From positions 1-53,128 of the forward strand of contig JBLHRR010000020.1 of the NCBI GenBank assembly GCA_047626155.1: a stretch of DNA of 53,128 nucleotides, given 5' to 3'. Source of the stretch: CALGLS01 sp047626155. Its GTDB lineage: Bacteria; Bacteroidota; Bacteroidia; Chitinophagales; Saprospiraceae. The notes beneath the pieces were generated by a model, which was not told where the DNA came from, made no database searches, and saw only the letters and a list, made by a program, of their open reading frames with translations. Shown piece after piece: positions 7,675 through 17,439 of the stretch. The translations under genes were made by a program, and so were the position numbers. Within the stretch, counting starts at the first letter, position 1; each line of letters opens with the position of its first letter.

Positions 7675-8775
7675 CCCCCTGAGTGTTACCCTAGTGTTCA
7701 CACAACGGGAGGCGCTTTCGGCGATATTAATTACCAATGGAACCCAGATGTCTCCAATGATTCTATCGCAACCGACCTTCCACCTGGAGAATACAGTATC
7801 ACTGCTACCGATGTAAATGGCTGTTTCGGTATTATTACTGTCACTACCACCCCTACCAAAGAAATAAATAACAATGATTATACATTTAGTCTCTTCCCAA
7901 ATCCTACTCAGCATTTTTTCAATATTGAAGCGAATGTAACGGTAGACATGAAAGGCGAACAGGCGCTTTATGCTGGGCCTAATCCTAATGGAATGCTTGG
8001 GAAGGTCTGGGTAGCTACCGATCATTCGGATGGTCCAAGCAGAGGTTATGATAACAATGATCCTGCAGGTATGATGTTTTCCCGCTCTACGGATGGAGGA
8101 CTTACTTGGTCTGAGGCTATTCAAATTAACACAGACGATAATAGTTCCAACTGGCAATGGTTCGGTTCCATGAGTGTGGCGCCCAATGGCCGGATAGATG
8201 TCACCTGGCTCGACACCCGTGATGATCCGGGGACGGTGCTCTCTTCTTTGTACTATGCTTCCTCCTTCGATGGTGGTTTGACCTGGACGGAAAATGAGCG
8301 ATTGTCTGATGCTTTTGATCCGCACTTAGGATGGCCCAACCAAAATAAAATCGGCGATTATAATCATATGATTTCTGATAATGAGGGAGCGCACTTAGCT
8401 TGGGCGGCTACCTTCAATGAGGAGCAGGATGTTTACTATAGCTTTATTGAAGCGGCTGAAGTGCCTCTTTCTGGGATTGCTGATTTGCCGTCCTCTTCAG
8501 TGAATGGATTGACAGTCTCTGTTTATCCAAATCCAATTGAAGCGGAGACGACGCTAAGTATTTTTAGTAATAGGGATCAGTATATAACATTGACACTACA
8601 TGATCTTCTGGGAAGGCCGTTGGGCGTTTTAGCCGATAAAAAATTTTCTTCTGGCACGAATGAATTGTTATGGGCTCCGGAGGGTTTGATCGCAGGAACT
8701 TATTTTTTGCAGGCAGAGAATGAGCTTGGGGAGAAGTATGTTGCTAAGATTGTTATTATTGAGCAGGGGAAATGA
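7675..8775 (+). pseudogene. In-frame chimera of two truncated T9SS substrate genes
   Basis: The frame is open from a stop at 7672-7674 to TGA at 8775 with no signal peptide; the first ATG is at 7948. The first part is the end of one protein: a SprB-like repeat (LPPGEYSITATDVNGCFG) and the start of a sorting domain (YTFSLFPNPTQHFFNIEA). At about 7945 it passes without a break into another protein, a sialidase/BNR-like propeller (MMFSRSTDGGLTWSEAIQIN, then SSFDGGLTWTENERLSD) with its own complete type A sorting domain (VSVYPNPIEAETTLSI to YVAKIVIIEQGK). A sorting domain belongs only at a C-terminus, so this is a fusion of two remnants. Export is not possible without a signal peptide. Confidence 0.65.
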
Positions 8776-8834
8776 TTTATAAATAAAGAAAACACTTTTA
8801 CCACACGAACGAGGCTTTAAGTTGGAGCACTAAA

Positions 8835-9098
8835 TCAAACTGAAACTTCTAAATGATATTCGTAGATAGTAAAATCTATATTTAAAATAAGATGGTAACT
8901 ATCCGGAATAAGATTGAAAATTTCAGCTAACTGATCAAAGGATAATTGGTAACATCGATACAATGTTGGATCATCGCTAGCAGGGTTTATTATCCTAACT
9001 AAATCATTAATAGCTACATCAGGCAACATTAGTTCTGCTAATAAAAATTCCGAGCCCGTTTTATGAAAGACGGCTATTGTTCTATTGATTTTCTTCAT
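8835..9098 (-). CDS. Small hypothetical protein (DUF7683-like pattern)
   Basis: An 87-residue cytoplasmic-type protein starting MKKINRTIAVFHKTGSEFLL. The order 'short strand, PD..I..LVRI, then DDPTLYRCYQLSFDQLAEIF, then a YEYHLEV ending' resembles small proteins of the DUF7683 type, but this is from memory of the pattern and weak. It is flanked by remnants of secreted proteins and has no operon partner. A decayed toxin-immunity locus is one possibility, without direct support. Confidence 0.55.
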   Translation of the reverse strand: MKKINRTIAVFHKTGSEFLLAELMLPDVAINDLVRIINPASDDPTLYRCYQLSFDQLAEIFNLIPDSYHLILNIDFTIYEYHLEVSV

Positions 9099-9194
9099 TG
9101 TTATTTTATGGATTCACTCTTTATATTTAAAATAGAATTCATCATAAACACTTCGAGCAGTTCCTGTTAACACCAGCGTTTGTAGCACCAAAAA

Positions 9195-9228
9195 GCGTAG
9201 CGTTCTCGTTGCGCCGTTGCGGTTACCT
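9195..9228 (-). repeat. Dispersed GCAACG-type repeat, copy 3
   Basis: GCGTAGCGTTCTCGTTGCGCC followed by GTTGCGGTTACC matches copies 1 and 2 nearly base for base. It lies 25 bases beyond the stop of the 1882-residue gene. Confidence 0.6.
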
Positions 9229-9253
9229 TCCACGAAAGATATGACTTCTCTTA

Positions 9254-12200
9254 CTACTTCATAATCGTAACATCCCCCTTATACAAAGTCCTTACACCAT
9301 CCAAAAATTGCAGCTCAGCAATATATACAAATACCGAATTATTCATATTTTTTCTCTTGAAAGAACCATCCCAACCATAAACAGGGTCATTTGGTGGGAA
9401 GTTCACTTTTTCAAAAACCAGCTCACCCCAGCGATCATAAATTCGGAAGTATAAAATCGACTCCACCTCCTTGCCTGCATAAATCTGAAAACGATCATTC
9501 TGACCATCTCCATTAGGACTGAAGGCATTTGGAATGTAAACTTGTCTCGGTTTTTCGATTGTGATATTAATCGTATCCGTCGCTTGGCAATCATTGGCAT
9601 CAATGACATTGACCGCATAAGTGGTCGTGTACCAAGGCAAGGCATTGACAACCGGGCAATCTGTACAATCCAAATAAGTACCAGGTGACCAGCTATAGCT
9701 TAAAGAATCGAAAGTATTGACAAAGGCTTTGATTTCGATAGGACAACCTAATTGTAAAGTAGTGTCTCTTGGCAATTGGACAACTAGTTCTACAGGGTTC
9801 GTTAGGATAAGTTCTTGCGAAAAAATACAATCCTCCGCATTTTGAATAGACAAGGTATAGCTTCCTGGCGCTAAGCTTCCAAAGCTTAAACCTTCTTGAA
9901 AATTAAGGCCATCTAAGCTGAAAGACCATCCCAGAAAACTACTGTCAATCATTAATTGACCATCGGAATAGCCAAAGCACGTTGGGTCAATGATTTCGGT
10001 ACCTACCGTTATTTCTTCAATCGATAGCACCTCAATACTTGTAGCTAAGAAACAATCATTTGCATCTGATATGGTAAGGTCGTAGAGACCTTCAGATAGG
10101 TTGGATTGGTAATTCGTATCGTCGGAAGAAAAGCCCCAGTCAAAATTATAAGGCGCTAATCCTCCATTGACCAAGATGTCTATAGAACCCGTTTGTTCAT
10201 CCGGACAAGTAGGCATTATCGCTGCCTCATATTGTAGCTCGGCTAGTATAGATAATGTGATTTCATAAATAGAATCACAAGTATTAAAAGCAGTATAAGT
10301 ATTGGAATAGATTCCTGCTGCATTTTCATATTGACCAAAAACCAGCGCAGAATCTCCAGCGCATATCAGAATAATTTCCTGAATGAGTGCAGTATCCAGT
10401 TGCAACACATTGATAATAATTGTAGAATCACATCCTGCAATTGTAAAGTAATCGAATGTGAAAGAATTGTTAGGGGATAAGTTGGTGTTTTCTAAAAACA
10501 CCGTTGTCCCTTCACAGATTGCAGTGTCAATTTCTACCAAAGAAGAACTAAAAGGAGAAGCGATCACCGTAACCGCCACGGTTGAGTCACAACCTTCTAC
10601 CGTTACAAAATCAAAAGTCATCGTACTGTCTGTAGGAATCATTGTTCCATTATAATCGAAAATGTCCCCATCACAGATAACAGTATCTACACTTGTCATC
10701 GTAATCGCTCCAATCGTAATGGTAACCGAGTCAACAGAGATACAGCCAGCGTTGGTACTTGCCACGACGGTATAAGTTTGACTGCTTACGGGGTTAGCCG
10801 TAACCATTCCGCAATCCGAACAATCCAAGTCGGTTACAGGATACCATTGGTACTCATCAAAACCCGATAAGGAAAAGGTTATGCTACCTCCATCGCAAAG
10901 AACGGTATCAGGACCAAGGTCTGCAACTGTTGTGTTATCCAAGGTTATAGTGATGGTGTCACTTAGCAGGGTTTCACAAGCTCCAGAGACTTCCACCCAA
11001 TAAGTACCTGGTTCATAGGCCGTAAAGGCAGAACTCGTTTCTCCATTTTGCCAACTATAAGAATCAAAGCCCTGGCCTGCGTCCAGAGCTACTACTCCAT
11101 TTTCGCAAAGGATAATATCAGGTCCTAGGTCTAAACTCAAGGGGTTACTTTCTAGATCAAAGAAACTGATATTGTTGGTGTAATCACATTCTAAAATAGA
11201 GGTTGATGGAAAGTCATCCAGAAGACTATAAGGCGTCGGCAAAGTATTGTTATCATTGACGATCAAATGCAAGGTTGTAGCTAAGGAATTAATAATCGTA
11301 AAAGTAATATTTGTACAACTAGTCGGCAAAACCTCTACTGAAGTCAAGTCAATACTGTGTAAAACGGCTGCTCCATTTTGTGGATCATCCTCATAAAAAG
11401 CCACTGGAGTTCCAATTGGTAACAATGCATCTCCAACATTACAAATCATAAGGGTAATGGAAAAGGAGTCAACACCACATTCCAAATCAATGACTTCTAC
11501 CGTCGCATCCGGTAAAGGTAAATAAGGAATATAATCATCATTTAAAATCGGTGCCTGGGCCAGGAAATTATTGAAGGGTCTATACCCAGAGCCGGGTTCC
11601 GGAAATTCCAGGTGATGCTGTTGCTGTTCCAAAGGTATACTGAGGTCATCATTGACATTGACCACATGATAATTGTATTGGTTCCATATGTTTCTTGCGG
11701 ACAACCAGGGGCCACCAGCCTGTGGATCTGATTCAAATACCCGAAGTCGACCTCTGTAATCAGCCGCAGGATTATTGGTACCTGCAACAATATAACTCGT
11801 GACAATGATCTCCGCTTGTTTGTCATTATCAATATCTGCAACCACAGGGTGTTCATCAAAAGTACCAGAGCCTGCAACAAAGGTTTCCCAATTTCGGTTG
11901 GCATCTACTCCAGTGGGAAAAGGGACATTACCGCCATACATGATTCTTAAATTATCTTCATCCCGATAAACGATCTCTTGAGTACCATCTCCATTAAAAT
12001 CAAAAACAGTTACTCCTGTCAAACCTGAAGCATCTGTTGTCGGAAGATCCCACCAAGCAGGGGTAGCAGGTGTCAGTTGAGCGGCATTGAGGTTCCAACA
12101 AAGCAATTCGTACCGGGAAGTAATAATAATCTCCGGCCAATCTTCGGCAGCTCCATTCTGGGTATCGTCATAGACGTTGGCGACACAAGGCAAAGCACCA

Positions 12201-14902
12201 AAAAGATCATCAATATCCGAAACGGGTTTAGGGAAAAATTCAATAACTCCATTTTTATCCCAAACATACAAGCCGTATTTCTGATCCCGGCGAGCGGCCA
12301 CCACCACATCCATAACTCCATCTAAATTCATATCCGCAACTACGGTATAGCCATCCCGATAATTATATTGATTTTGTAAAACATTCAGGTCTCTTTGTAT
12401 TTTTATCTCCAGACCATCTCCGTCATTGGGGTCCATATCTATAGAGTAAATCATATTTCCGGCAGCGATCTCTAAGCCATTGCAATCTGGATCACCTGCG
12501 CAATCACTTTGACTCAGGAGTTCTGCAGCTACCGGTGAACAGGAATTGAACTCATAGTTTTTTCTAGCCAGTCTTCCGATACTTCCGGTACCCAATAGCA
12601 CGCGGTTCAAGGTAACGGTTGGACCTGAAAAATCGAATTTAAAAACTTCATTCCCACAATATACTTCCGATATTCCATCCTGATCAAAGTCTGCTAAATA
12701 AGCCACATAATCCCGGTTTGCTACGGTTTGAGTAGACACTGCAATTTGATCCATCACGTTGGTGCTCGTTTCACTATAATTGCTGTAGACTCTGATTCTT
12801 CTATCTGTTGAAATAATTAATAGTTCCGGGATCCCATCAGCGTTGACATCACCCACAACAGGTTTAGCGTCGGGGTACATATCGTAATTGTTTTGAATCA
12901 ATAATTCTTTTGGTGCCACATTATTTAATCCGTCCCCTCTAAATATCAGTAAGCGATTCGAAGTGGAATTGGTTATACCTGAAGTGGAAATCCCACAGAT
13001 AATTTCGGGAATATCATCCACCTGTGGGTTAAGGTTAGCTACGATGGGCGTCGCATCAACAGCTGCAAGGTCGACCTGGCTTTCCCAGGCTAGTCGTACC
13101 GCAAAATTGGTTTCAAGTTCTGTAATAACACAGTTGTCTATTTCGCAATCACAGGTACTATCATAGCAATCTACATAACCATCCAGGTCATCATCAATTC
13201 CGTTGTCACAAATTTCATTACAACTTGAAGAGCAAAGGGTGGCTTCCGTTAAAGGACTTATGGTTGAAGAGACTACGGGATGAGTAGAAGTAATATTGTT
13301 TTGGAAGGGACTGAGACTATGTACCCCTTCATAAGGGTTAGGAAAATCACTGACATTAAAAGTGAGGTCTTCTACGAATAGGCAAGCATCATTAATAGTT
13401 CCATCAAGCAGGTTCACTTTCCCCAATAAAATATCTTCATCTCCCCCACCCAGGTTCGATGTCCATCCTGTAAAGTACAAATACACATCATCTAACAATA
13501 GTTCTACACCTGAGCTACCCGTTTGAAAATCGGCTGTACCACCATAATTCTTTGCCCACATAAAGTTGCCATCCAAATTAGACTTTGTAAGAAATACCTC
13601 GGGGTTAGTGGCACTTGTTCCGTTTTTGTCTCCTTGTTGAACCACTACAATCTCGTCGTTTTCAACTAACATTCCTGGGGCATACAAACGGGCATTATCC
13701 GCAACATCGACCAGGTACAATCGAGTCCAAATTTCCGTTCCCGATAAATCAAAACGCGAAACAGCCCCTCTCATTTTATTAGTTCCACCTCCTGCAAAGT
13801 TATATCTTCCGGACACATATAAGTCCCCGTTATAAATCTGAGCAGATTGAAAAGTTTCGCAAGATCCTATATGGTAGCGCTCATTCAAGTTAGAAATAGC
13901 TCCTGTATTTCGATCGAGTTCGAATAAACTGCCATCACAACCAAAGCTGTTGCCTGAATTTAATTGTCCGGTCAAAAGGTAATTTCCACCGGGGTTTATT
14001 TCATTGATGTCGGCATTGGTAAGACTGGAAGTGCCGGGTTGATGATTTTGAATCCAATGAAAGTTGTCAGCGACTGGATCGTAACGAAATGCAAAACCAA
14101 TACGATTGAGCGCACCACCATTTCCGAAACCACAGCCAACCAACTGATTGTCTGAGTCCAAATTCAAATCGGAAATTATATTAACACCAGTTGAGTTGAA
14201 GAGGAAAGTACGTTCCCATATTCGGTCGCCTTCCGGTGTGAATTTTATCAGCAAGGCACTATCTTGTCGACTGCTGGCCAAATACAGATTTCCATCTTCA
14301 CTGGAGCAAAGGGTATATCCTTTCTCATCGGCATTTGTGGTGCCGAAGGTTTTGATAAAGGTTTGTTCGCAATCTGTAGCTATATTGTTAACCACTAATC
14401 CAAAACAAATTTCATCTGTACAAATATCTCCGGTGGCTTCGAGGCAAATGGTGTAGACGCCAGTCGCAAGAAATGAATTCGTAAAATCTACAGCCGTTGA
14501 TTGCGCCGTTCCATCTAAAAACCATTCATAAGTATTGGCTCCAGTACTGCTGTTCGTAAAACTCACGCTTTGCCCCACTTCTACAATACCAGCACTGGCC
14601 GTAAAATCAGCTACGGTATTACAAAGCACTTCTATTGTTATGGTATAATCATCAAAACAATTCGGAGTACTATTAGCCGCTACTAGTGTGATGTCAAAAT
14701 TTCCAATTGTATTAAAGGTGTAATTTGCATTTTGACTGTTTGCAAAGCTGAGTCCATCTATCTGCCAATCCCAATTATTCGTATTTGTACTTGTATTGTT
14801 AAAGTTAACCGTTCCTCCAGCCAGAATACTAATATTACTGGCATCAAAACTAGCAGTTAAAGGATCGGGACATGGATCTTGGCAAGCATCAGAATCGAGC
14901 AA
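9254..14902 (-). CDS. Giant T9SS substrate with CHU_C domain, 5' end damaged
   Basis: An 1882-residue multidomain surface protein. In order: two PKD domains (about 10-165; FNNTSTNTNNWDWQIDG, SFTNSSTGANTYEWFLDG), a beta-propeller (about 175-520), a CDNGIDDDLDGYVDC motif near 556, FG-GAP/VCBS-type repeats (VVGDVNADGIPELLI, VFDFNGDGTQEIVY, VVADIDNDKQAEIIV; about 600-1100), a CARDB-like domain, several Ig/SprB-like modules, and a CHU_C sorting domain (IPNAFSPNGDGQNDRFQIY to KGDVTIMK). The frame opens after a TAG, has only a TTG start and begins directly in mature-protein sequence (SDACQDPCPDPLTASFDAS). No signal peptide is encoded in frame, so the 5' end seems lost and the gene is probably non-functional despite an otherwise clean frame. 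Confidence 0.85.
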   Translation of the reverse strand: MLDSDACQDPCPDPLTASFDASNISILAGGTVNFNNTSTNTNNWDWQIDGLSFANSQNANYTFNTIGNFDITLVAANSTPNCFDDYTITIEVLCNTVADFTASAGIVEVGQSVSFTNSSTGANTYEWFLDGTAQSTAVDFTNSFLATGVYTICLEATGDICTDEICFGLVVNNIATDCEQTFIKTFGTTNADEKGYTLCSSEDGNLYLASSRQDSALLIKFTPEGDRIWERTFLFNSTGVNIISDLNLDSDNQLVGCGFGNGGALNRIGFAFRYDPVADNFHWIQNHQPGTSSLTNADINEINPGGNYLLTGQLNSGNSFGCDGSLFELDRNTGAISNLNERYHIGSCETFQSAQIYNGDLYVSGRYNFAGGGTNKMRGAVSRFDLSGTEIWTRLYLVDVADNARLYAPGMLVENDEIVVVQQGDKNGTSATNPEVFLTKSNLDGNFMWAKNYGGTADFQTGSSGVELLLDDVYLYFTGWTSNLGGGDEDILLGKVNLLDGTINDACLFVEDLTFNVSDFPNPYEGVHSLSPFQNNITSTHPVVSSTISPLTEATLCSSSCNEICDNGIDDDLDGYVDCYDSTCDCEIDNCVITELETNFAVRLAWESQVDLAAVDATPIVANLNPQVDDIPEIICGISTSGITNSTSNRLLIFRGDGLNNVAPKELLIQNNYDMYPDAKPVVGDVNADGIPELLIISTDRRIRVYSNYSETSTNVMDQIAVSTQTVANRDYVAYLADFDQDGISEVYCGNEVFKFDFSGPTVTLNRVLLGTGSIGRLARKNYEFNSCSPVAAELLSQSDCAGDPDCNGLEIAAGNMIYSIDMDPNDGDGLEIKIQRDLNVLQNQYNYRDGYTVVADMNLDGVMDVVVAARRDQKYGLYVWDKNGVIEFFPKPVSDIDDLFGALPCVANVYDDTQNGAAEDWPEIIITSRYELLCWNLNAAQLTPATPAWWDLPTTDASGLTGVTVFDFNGDGTQEIVYRDEDNLRIMYGGNVPFPTGVDANRNWETFVAGSGTFDEHPVVADIDNDKQAEIIVTSYIVAGTNNPAADYRGRLRVFESDPQAGGPWLSARNIWNQYNYHVVNVNDDLSIPLEQQQHHLEFPEPGSGYRPFNNFLAQAPILNDDYIPYLPLPDATVEVIDLECGVDSFSITLMICNVGDALLPIGTPVAFYEDDPQNGAAVLHSIDLTSVEVLPTSCTNITFTIINSLATTLHLIVNDNNTLPTPYSLLDDFPSTSILECDYTNNISFFDLESNPLSLDLGPDIILCENGVVALDAGQGFDSYSWQNGETSSAFTAYEPGTYWVEVSGACETLLSDTITITLDNTTVADLGPDTVLCDGGSITFSLSGFDEYQWYPVTDLDCSDCGMVTANPVSSQTYTVVASTNAGCISVDSVTITIGAITMTSVDTVICDGDIFDYNGTMIPTDSTMTFDFVTVEGCDSTVAVTVIASPFSSSLVEIDTAICEGTTVFLENTNLSPNNSFTFDYFTIAGCDSTIIINVLQLDTALIQEIILICAGDSALVFGQYENAAGIYSNTYTAFNTCDSIYEITLSILAELQYEAAIMPTCPDEQTGSIDILVNGGLAPYNFDWGFSSDDTNYQSNLSEGLYDLTISDANDCFLATSIEVLSIEEITVGTEIIDPTCFGYSDGQLMIDSSFLGWSFSLDGLNFQEGLSFGSLAPGSYTLSIQNAEDCIFSQELILTNPVELVVQLPRDTTLQLGCPIEIKAFVNTFDSLSYSWSPGTYLDCTDCPVVNALPWYTTTYAVNVIDANDCQATDTINITIEKPRQVYIPNAFSPNGDGQNDRFQIYAGKEVESILYFRIYDRWGELVFEKVNFPPNDPVYGWDGSFKRKNMNNSVFVYIAELQFLDGVRTLYKGDVTIMK

Positions 14903-15138
14903 AACGAATGGGGTGGTTAATAGAGAATCTGTTGCTTTAATTACTCTTTGCTATAAAGATACTAAAGTTAGCAGTTTCGCTTCCTGAGAGAAAAAACAGC
15001 TTATGATTTATTTTTCGTGGAATTAGGTGCATGATGTTATAAACAGTAGAAAAAGTAATTTAGAAATCGAAAATCTAGTCTCCATTTATCTTTTCTTTTA
15101 TCCTCCGGTTAAATGCCGTACCGACAAGATACAATAAA

Positions 15139-15175
15139 GCCCGTATCCTTTAGAAGAATACGGGCCTTATTTTTC
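15139..15175 (-). terminator. Terminator-like hairpin after the lipoprotein gene
   Basis: GCCCGTAT (15139-15146) pairs with ATACGGGC (15157-15164). U-rich tracts lie on both sides, and it sits 26 bases beyond the minus-strand lipoprotein stop. The giant gene downstream starts at 14902, so this would insulate the two. Confidence 0.65.
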
Positions 15176-15189
15176 CAATAACAATACAC

Positions 15190-15621
15190 TTACTTAATCA
15201 ACGTAGTCGCGTTCCCAAAACCACTATTCATCTCAATCTTATCACACTCATTACTAAGTACGGTATAATCTTCTGAAATAATATAAGGCACAACTGGCGT
15301 ATCGGAGCTATAATCATAAGTCACCACTACGATGGTATCCGATTCCATTTCCCAGTTAAATTTGTTGTAGCTGTTTCCCTCATTACTGGTTGCGAAGTCG
15401 AAGGCACCTTCAGCAGAAGATCCTGATCCGTCAGTATTAAAAGTTACGGTTTCGCTAGCAGCTCCATCAATAATCCAGGTTCCTATAATGTTTTCTGCAA
15501 CCGTTACAGCAAGATCTGCCAGACAGCCCTGTTCCTCTTCTTCCATTCTATCGTCGTCATCTTTGCCACAACTGAACGTTAAAAGTGATAACATCAAAAA
15601 GAATGATTTCTTAGGAGGCAC
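15190..15621 (-). CDS. Surface lipoprotein, lipocalin-like
   Basis: A 143-residue lipoprotein. The signal peptide ends in LTFSC, and the residues after the lipidated cysteine (CGKDDDD) fit the Bacteroidota lipoprotein export signal, Cys-x-Lys-(Asp/Glu)2, that directs display on the cell surface. The mature part has IIGTWIIDGAASETVTFNTD and alternating strands typical of the small lipocalin-like domains of this phylum. The only in-frame start is GTG at 15621; homologues would be expected to begin at the KKSFF segment, so the start is uncertain. Ligand unknown. It is probably monocistronic. Confidence 0.72.
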   Translation of the reverse strand: MPPKKSFFLMLSLLTFSCGKDDDDRMEEEEQGCLADLAVTVAENIIGTWIIDGAASETVTFNTDGSGSSAEGAFDFATSNEGNSYNKFNWEMESDTIVVVTYDYSSDTPVVPYIISEDYTVLSNECDKIEMNSGFGNATTLIK

Positions 15622-15823
15622 CCTTAGAGCATCTTGGGGAATTCGTAATTAGCCTGCGAAAGGCACTTATCACCCCTAATTTTAGAGCTGATCATAGAGA
15701 TGATTTTCATCGTTAATAGCTTTACTATTAAATACGAAAGCATTGCAACATTTTCCGTTTTTCCTTGTTTAACTAACGAAGGAAACAATTAAACGTATGT
15801 CATTTTCCACAAAACGAAGTCAT

Positions 15824-17065
15824 ATGAAAAAATACCATCTATATAATCTATTCTTACTCCTCTTCTTGTCAACGACTTTGACCGCTCAAACGAAGAGGAT
15901 GGATAACGCTCATACCTCACAGGAGTACACCGTTGAAAACAGAGAGCATACCAACTTGCCGATTCTACGCCAGGCAGATCGTCAAATTCGGGCCTATCAA
16001 TATATGGAAGCTCTTTTGACTTTAGACAATGCGGTTGCTCAGAATCCAAATTCAGCAGAAGCGCTTTTATTACGAGCACGGGTGAAGAAATTGATGGGTA
16101 TGGCAACCGAATCAAAAGATGATTTCAAATTGGCCTATCGGATAAACCCATATGTCGGAAACTTGTACGGATACCCTGTCAACAGTAGCGTGGTAACCTT
16201 GATGGAAATGGAGCCACAGCAAGCCGTTCAAAACCTTACGACCGATCAAAAACTCAACTACTATTATTACGCACTTGACAATATGGTTTTGGAGAAGGGA
16301 AACACTGCGGAAGAGATGAAACAGATAGACCGCGTCCTTCAACATATGGAGGTCGATGAGGAATCAGAGGCTAAAGATTTACTTGATACCATATTATTAA
16401 ATTTCCCAGCCTCTGCCATTGCGCACGACTTAATGGGCACCATTTATTTTGGGCAAAACAACGTATTACTAGCTTTAGATGAATTTTCAAAAGCAGTCCT
16501 TATTGAACCGGAGTTCGCCATTGCCTGGTACAATCTCGCTCAGGTGGAACGTAGCTTTGGGCATATTGAAAAAGCAAAAACATATTTGGATAAAGCCATT
16601 TCGTTACAAGAAAATTTGACAAAGGCATATTTTGAAAGAGCAACGATCTCCAAGAAAATGGGCAACCATGAAGAAGCACTCGCAGACTACGAACAAATTA
16701 TCAAACAGAATGGAAGTGGCTATATGGAGGCTTACGCTAACAGAGGTCTTACAAAGAAAACACTTGGCGACTACAACGGTGCCATGGTCGATATTGACAA
16801 AGCCATTGATGATTTCCCGAACCAACCTGCCTTATATAAAAACAGAGGGAATCTGCAATTGATTTTTGGTTTGCAACGAAAAGCAATTGACGATTACAGC
16901 AGAGCAATCGAACTGGATGCTGAATATGCTGAAGCTTATTTTAACCGGGCTATCGCTAACTTTCAATTGTATAATCGAGTTTCTGCTTGTGCTGATTTGG
17001 GGACGAGTAAATCCTTGGGCTATGAGAAGGCGGCTGAGATGGAGCGGTATTTTTGTGGGGAGTAG
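15824..17065 (+). CDS. Exported tetratricopeptide repeat protein
   Basis: A 413-residue protein from ATG 15824, chosen because it opens a signal peptide (MKKYHLYNLFLLLFLSTTLT, cleavage after AQ); an in-frame ATG at 15797 would add nine residues before it. At least seven TPR-type repeats follow, for example EALLTLDNAVAQNPNSAEAL, then ALDEFSKAVLIEPEFAIAWY, ALADYEQIIKQNGSGYMEAY and AIDDYSRAIELDAEYAEAYF. TPR arrays are protein-binding scaffolds. Without a T9SS sorting domain the protein is probably periplasmic. The C-terminus has CADLGTSKSLGY, the Sel1/TPR-like ending often seen in Bacteroidota TPR proteins. No partner gene is evident. Confidence 0.88.
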   Translation: MKKYHLYNLFLLLFLSTTLTAQTKRMDNAHTSQEYTVENREHTNLPILRQADRQIRAYQYMEALLTLDNAVAQNPNSAEALLLRARVKKLMGMATESKDDFKLAYRINPYVGNLYGYPVNSSVVTLMEMEPQQAVQNLTTDQKLNYYYYALDNMVLEKGNTAEEMKQIDRVLQHMEVDEESEAKDLLDTILLNFPASAIAHDLMGTIYFGQNNVLLALDEFSKAVLIEPEFAIAWYNLAQVERSFGHIEKAKTYLDKAISLQENLTKAYFERATISKKMGNHEEALADYEQIIKQNGSGYMEAYANRGLTKKTLGDYNGAMVDIDKAIDDFPNQPALYKNRGNLQLIFGLQRKAIDDYSRAIELDAEYAEAYFNRAIANFQLYNRVSACADLGTSKSLGYEKAAEMERYFCGE

Positions 17066-17172
17066 GGAGAGGGGGCATTAGTCCTGATTGAGAATGGTTG
17101 GTTTTTTTAATCAAAATTAAAATGTGAATTAAAACTAGCCCGACTGCGTCGGTGGGCGGGGCAAAACCTTCT

Positions 17173-17201
17173 AACCTGATTCTTGTGTATCAGGTTTTTA
17201 G
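17173..17201 (+). terminator. Intrinsic terminator of the TPR gene
   Basis: AACCTGAT and ATCAGGTT form an 8-bp stem with an 8-nt loop, followed by TTTTTAG. It lies about 110 bases beyond the TPR stop codon. A GC-rich hairpin (GCCCGAC-tgc-GTCGG) precedes it near 17140. Confidence 0.7.
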
Positions 17202-17250
17202 CTGGCGCGGTGATGGTTGGCGGTGGAGACCTGATGAGTTCCTTTTTTCC

Positions 17251-17439
17251 TTATTTTAAGATCGCAATTAAGTTACTAGTATTAATTCCTTTCGGAAAAC
17301 GATTATTAAAATCTAATCCTAATTTAGGGGTTAATTGAGAGGCGTGAACACCTCTTTCAATCAGTATTCTTTTTAACTCAGCAACATTAGATTGTTGAGT
17401 CTCCAAATACGCGTTGATTTCATATTTATCTTGCACCAT
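17251..17439 (-). CDS. Small hypothetical protein overlapping the GDSL hydrolase gene
   Basis: A 62-residue protein (MVQDKYEINAYLETQQSNVA, then ELKRILIERGVHASQLTPKL) with good coding character and an ATG start. Its first 14 bases overlap the end of the hydrolase gene in another frame, the arrangement expected for translational coupling. I recognise no family and see no signal peptide or membrane segment. The overlap suggests the two products are made together. Confidence 0.5.
   Translation of the reverse strand: MVQDKYEINAYLETQQSNVAELKRILIERGVHASQLTPKLGLDFNNRFPKGINTSNLIAILK

Noticed and set aside
7585..8325. A long (246-codon) minus-strand frame opposite the chimeric T9SS remnant
   Set aside because: Its translation is Arg/Ile-rich with no domain, while the plus strand encodes recognisable BNR and sorting-domain sequence. 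It is a shadow.
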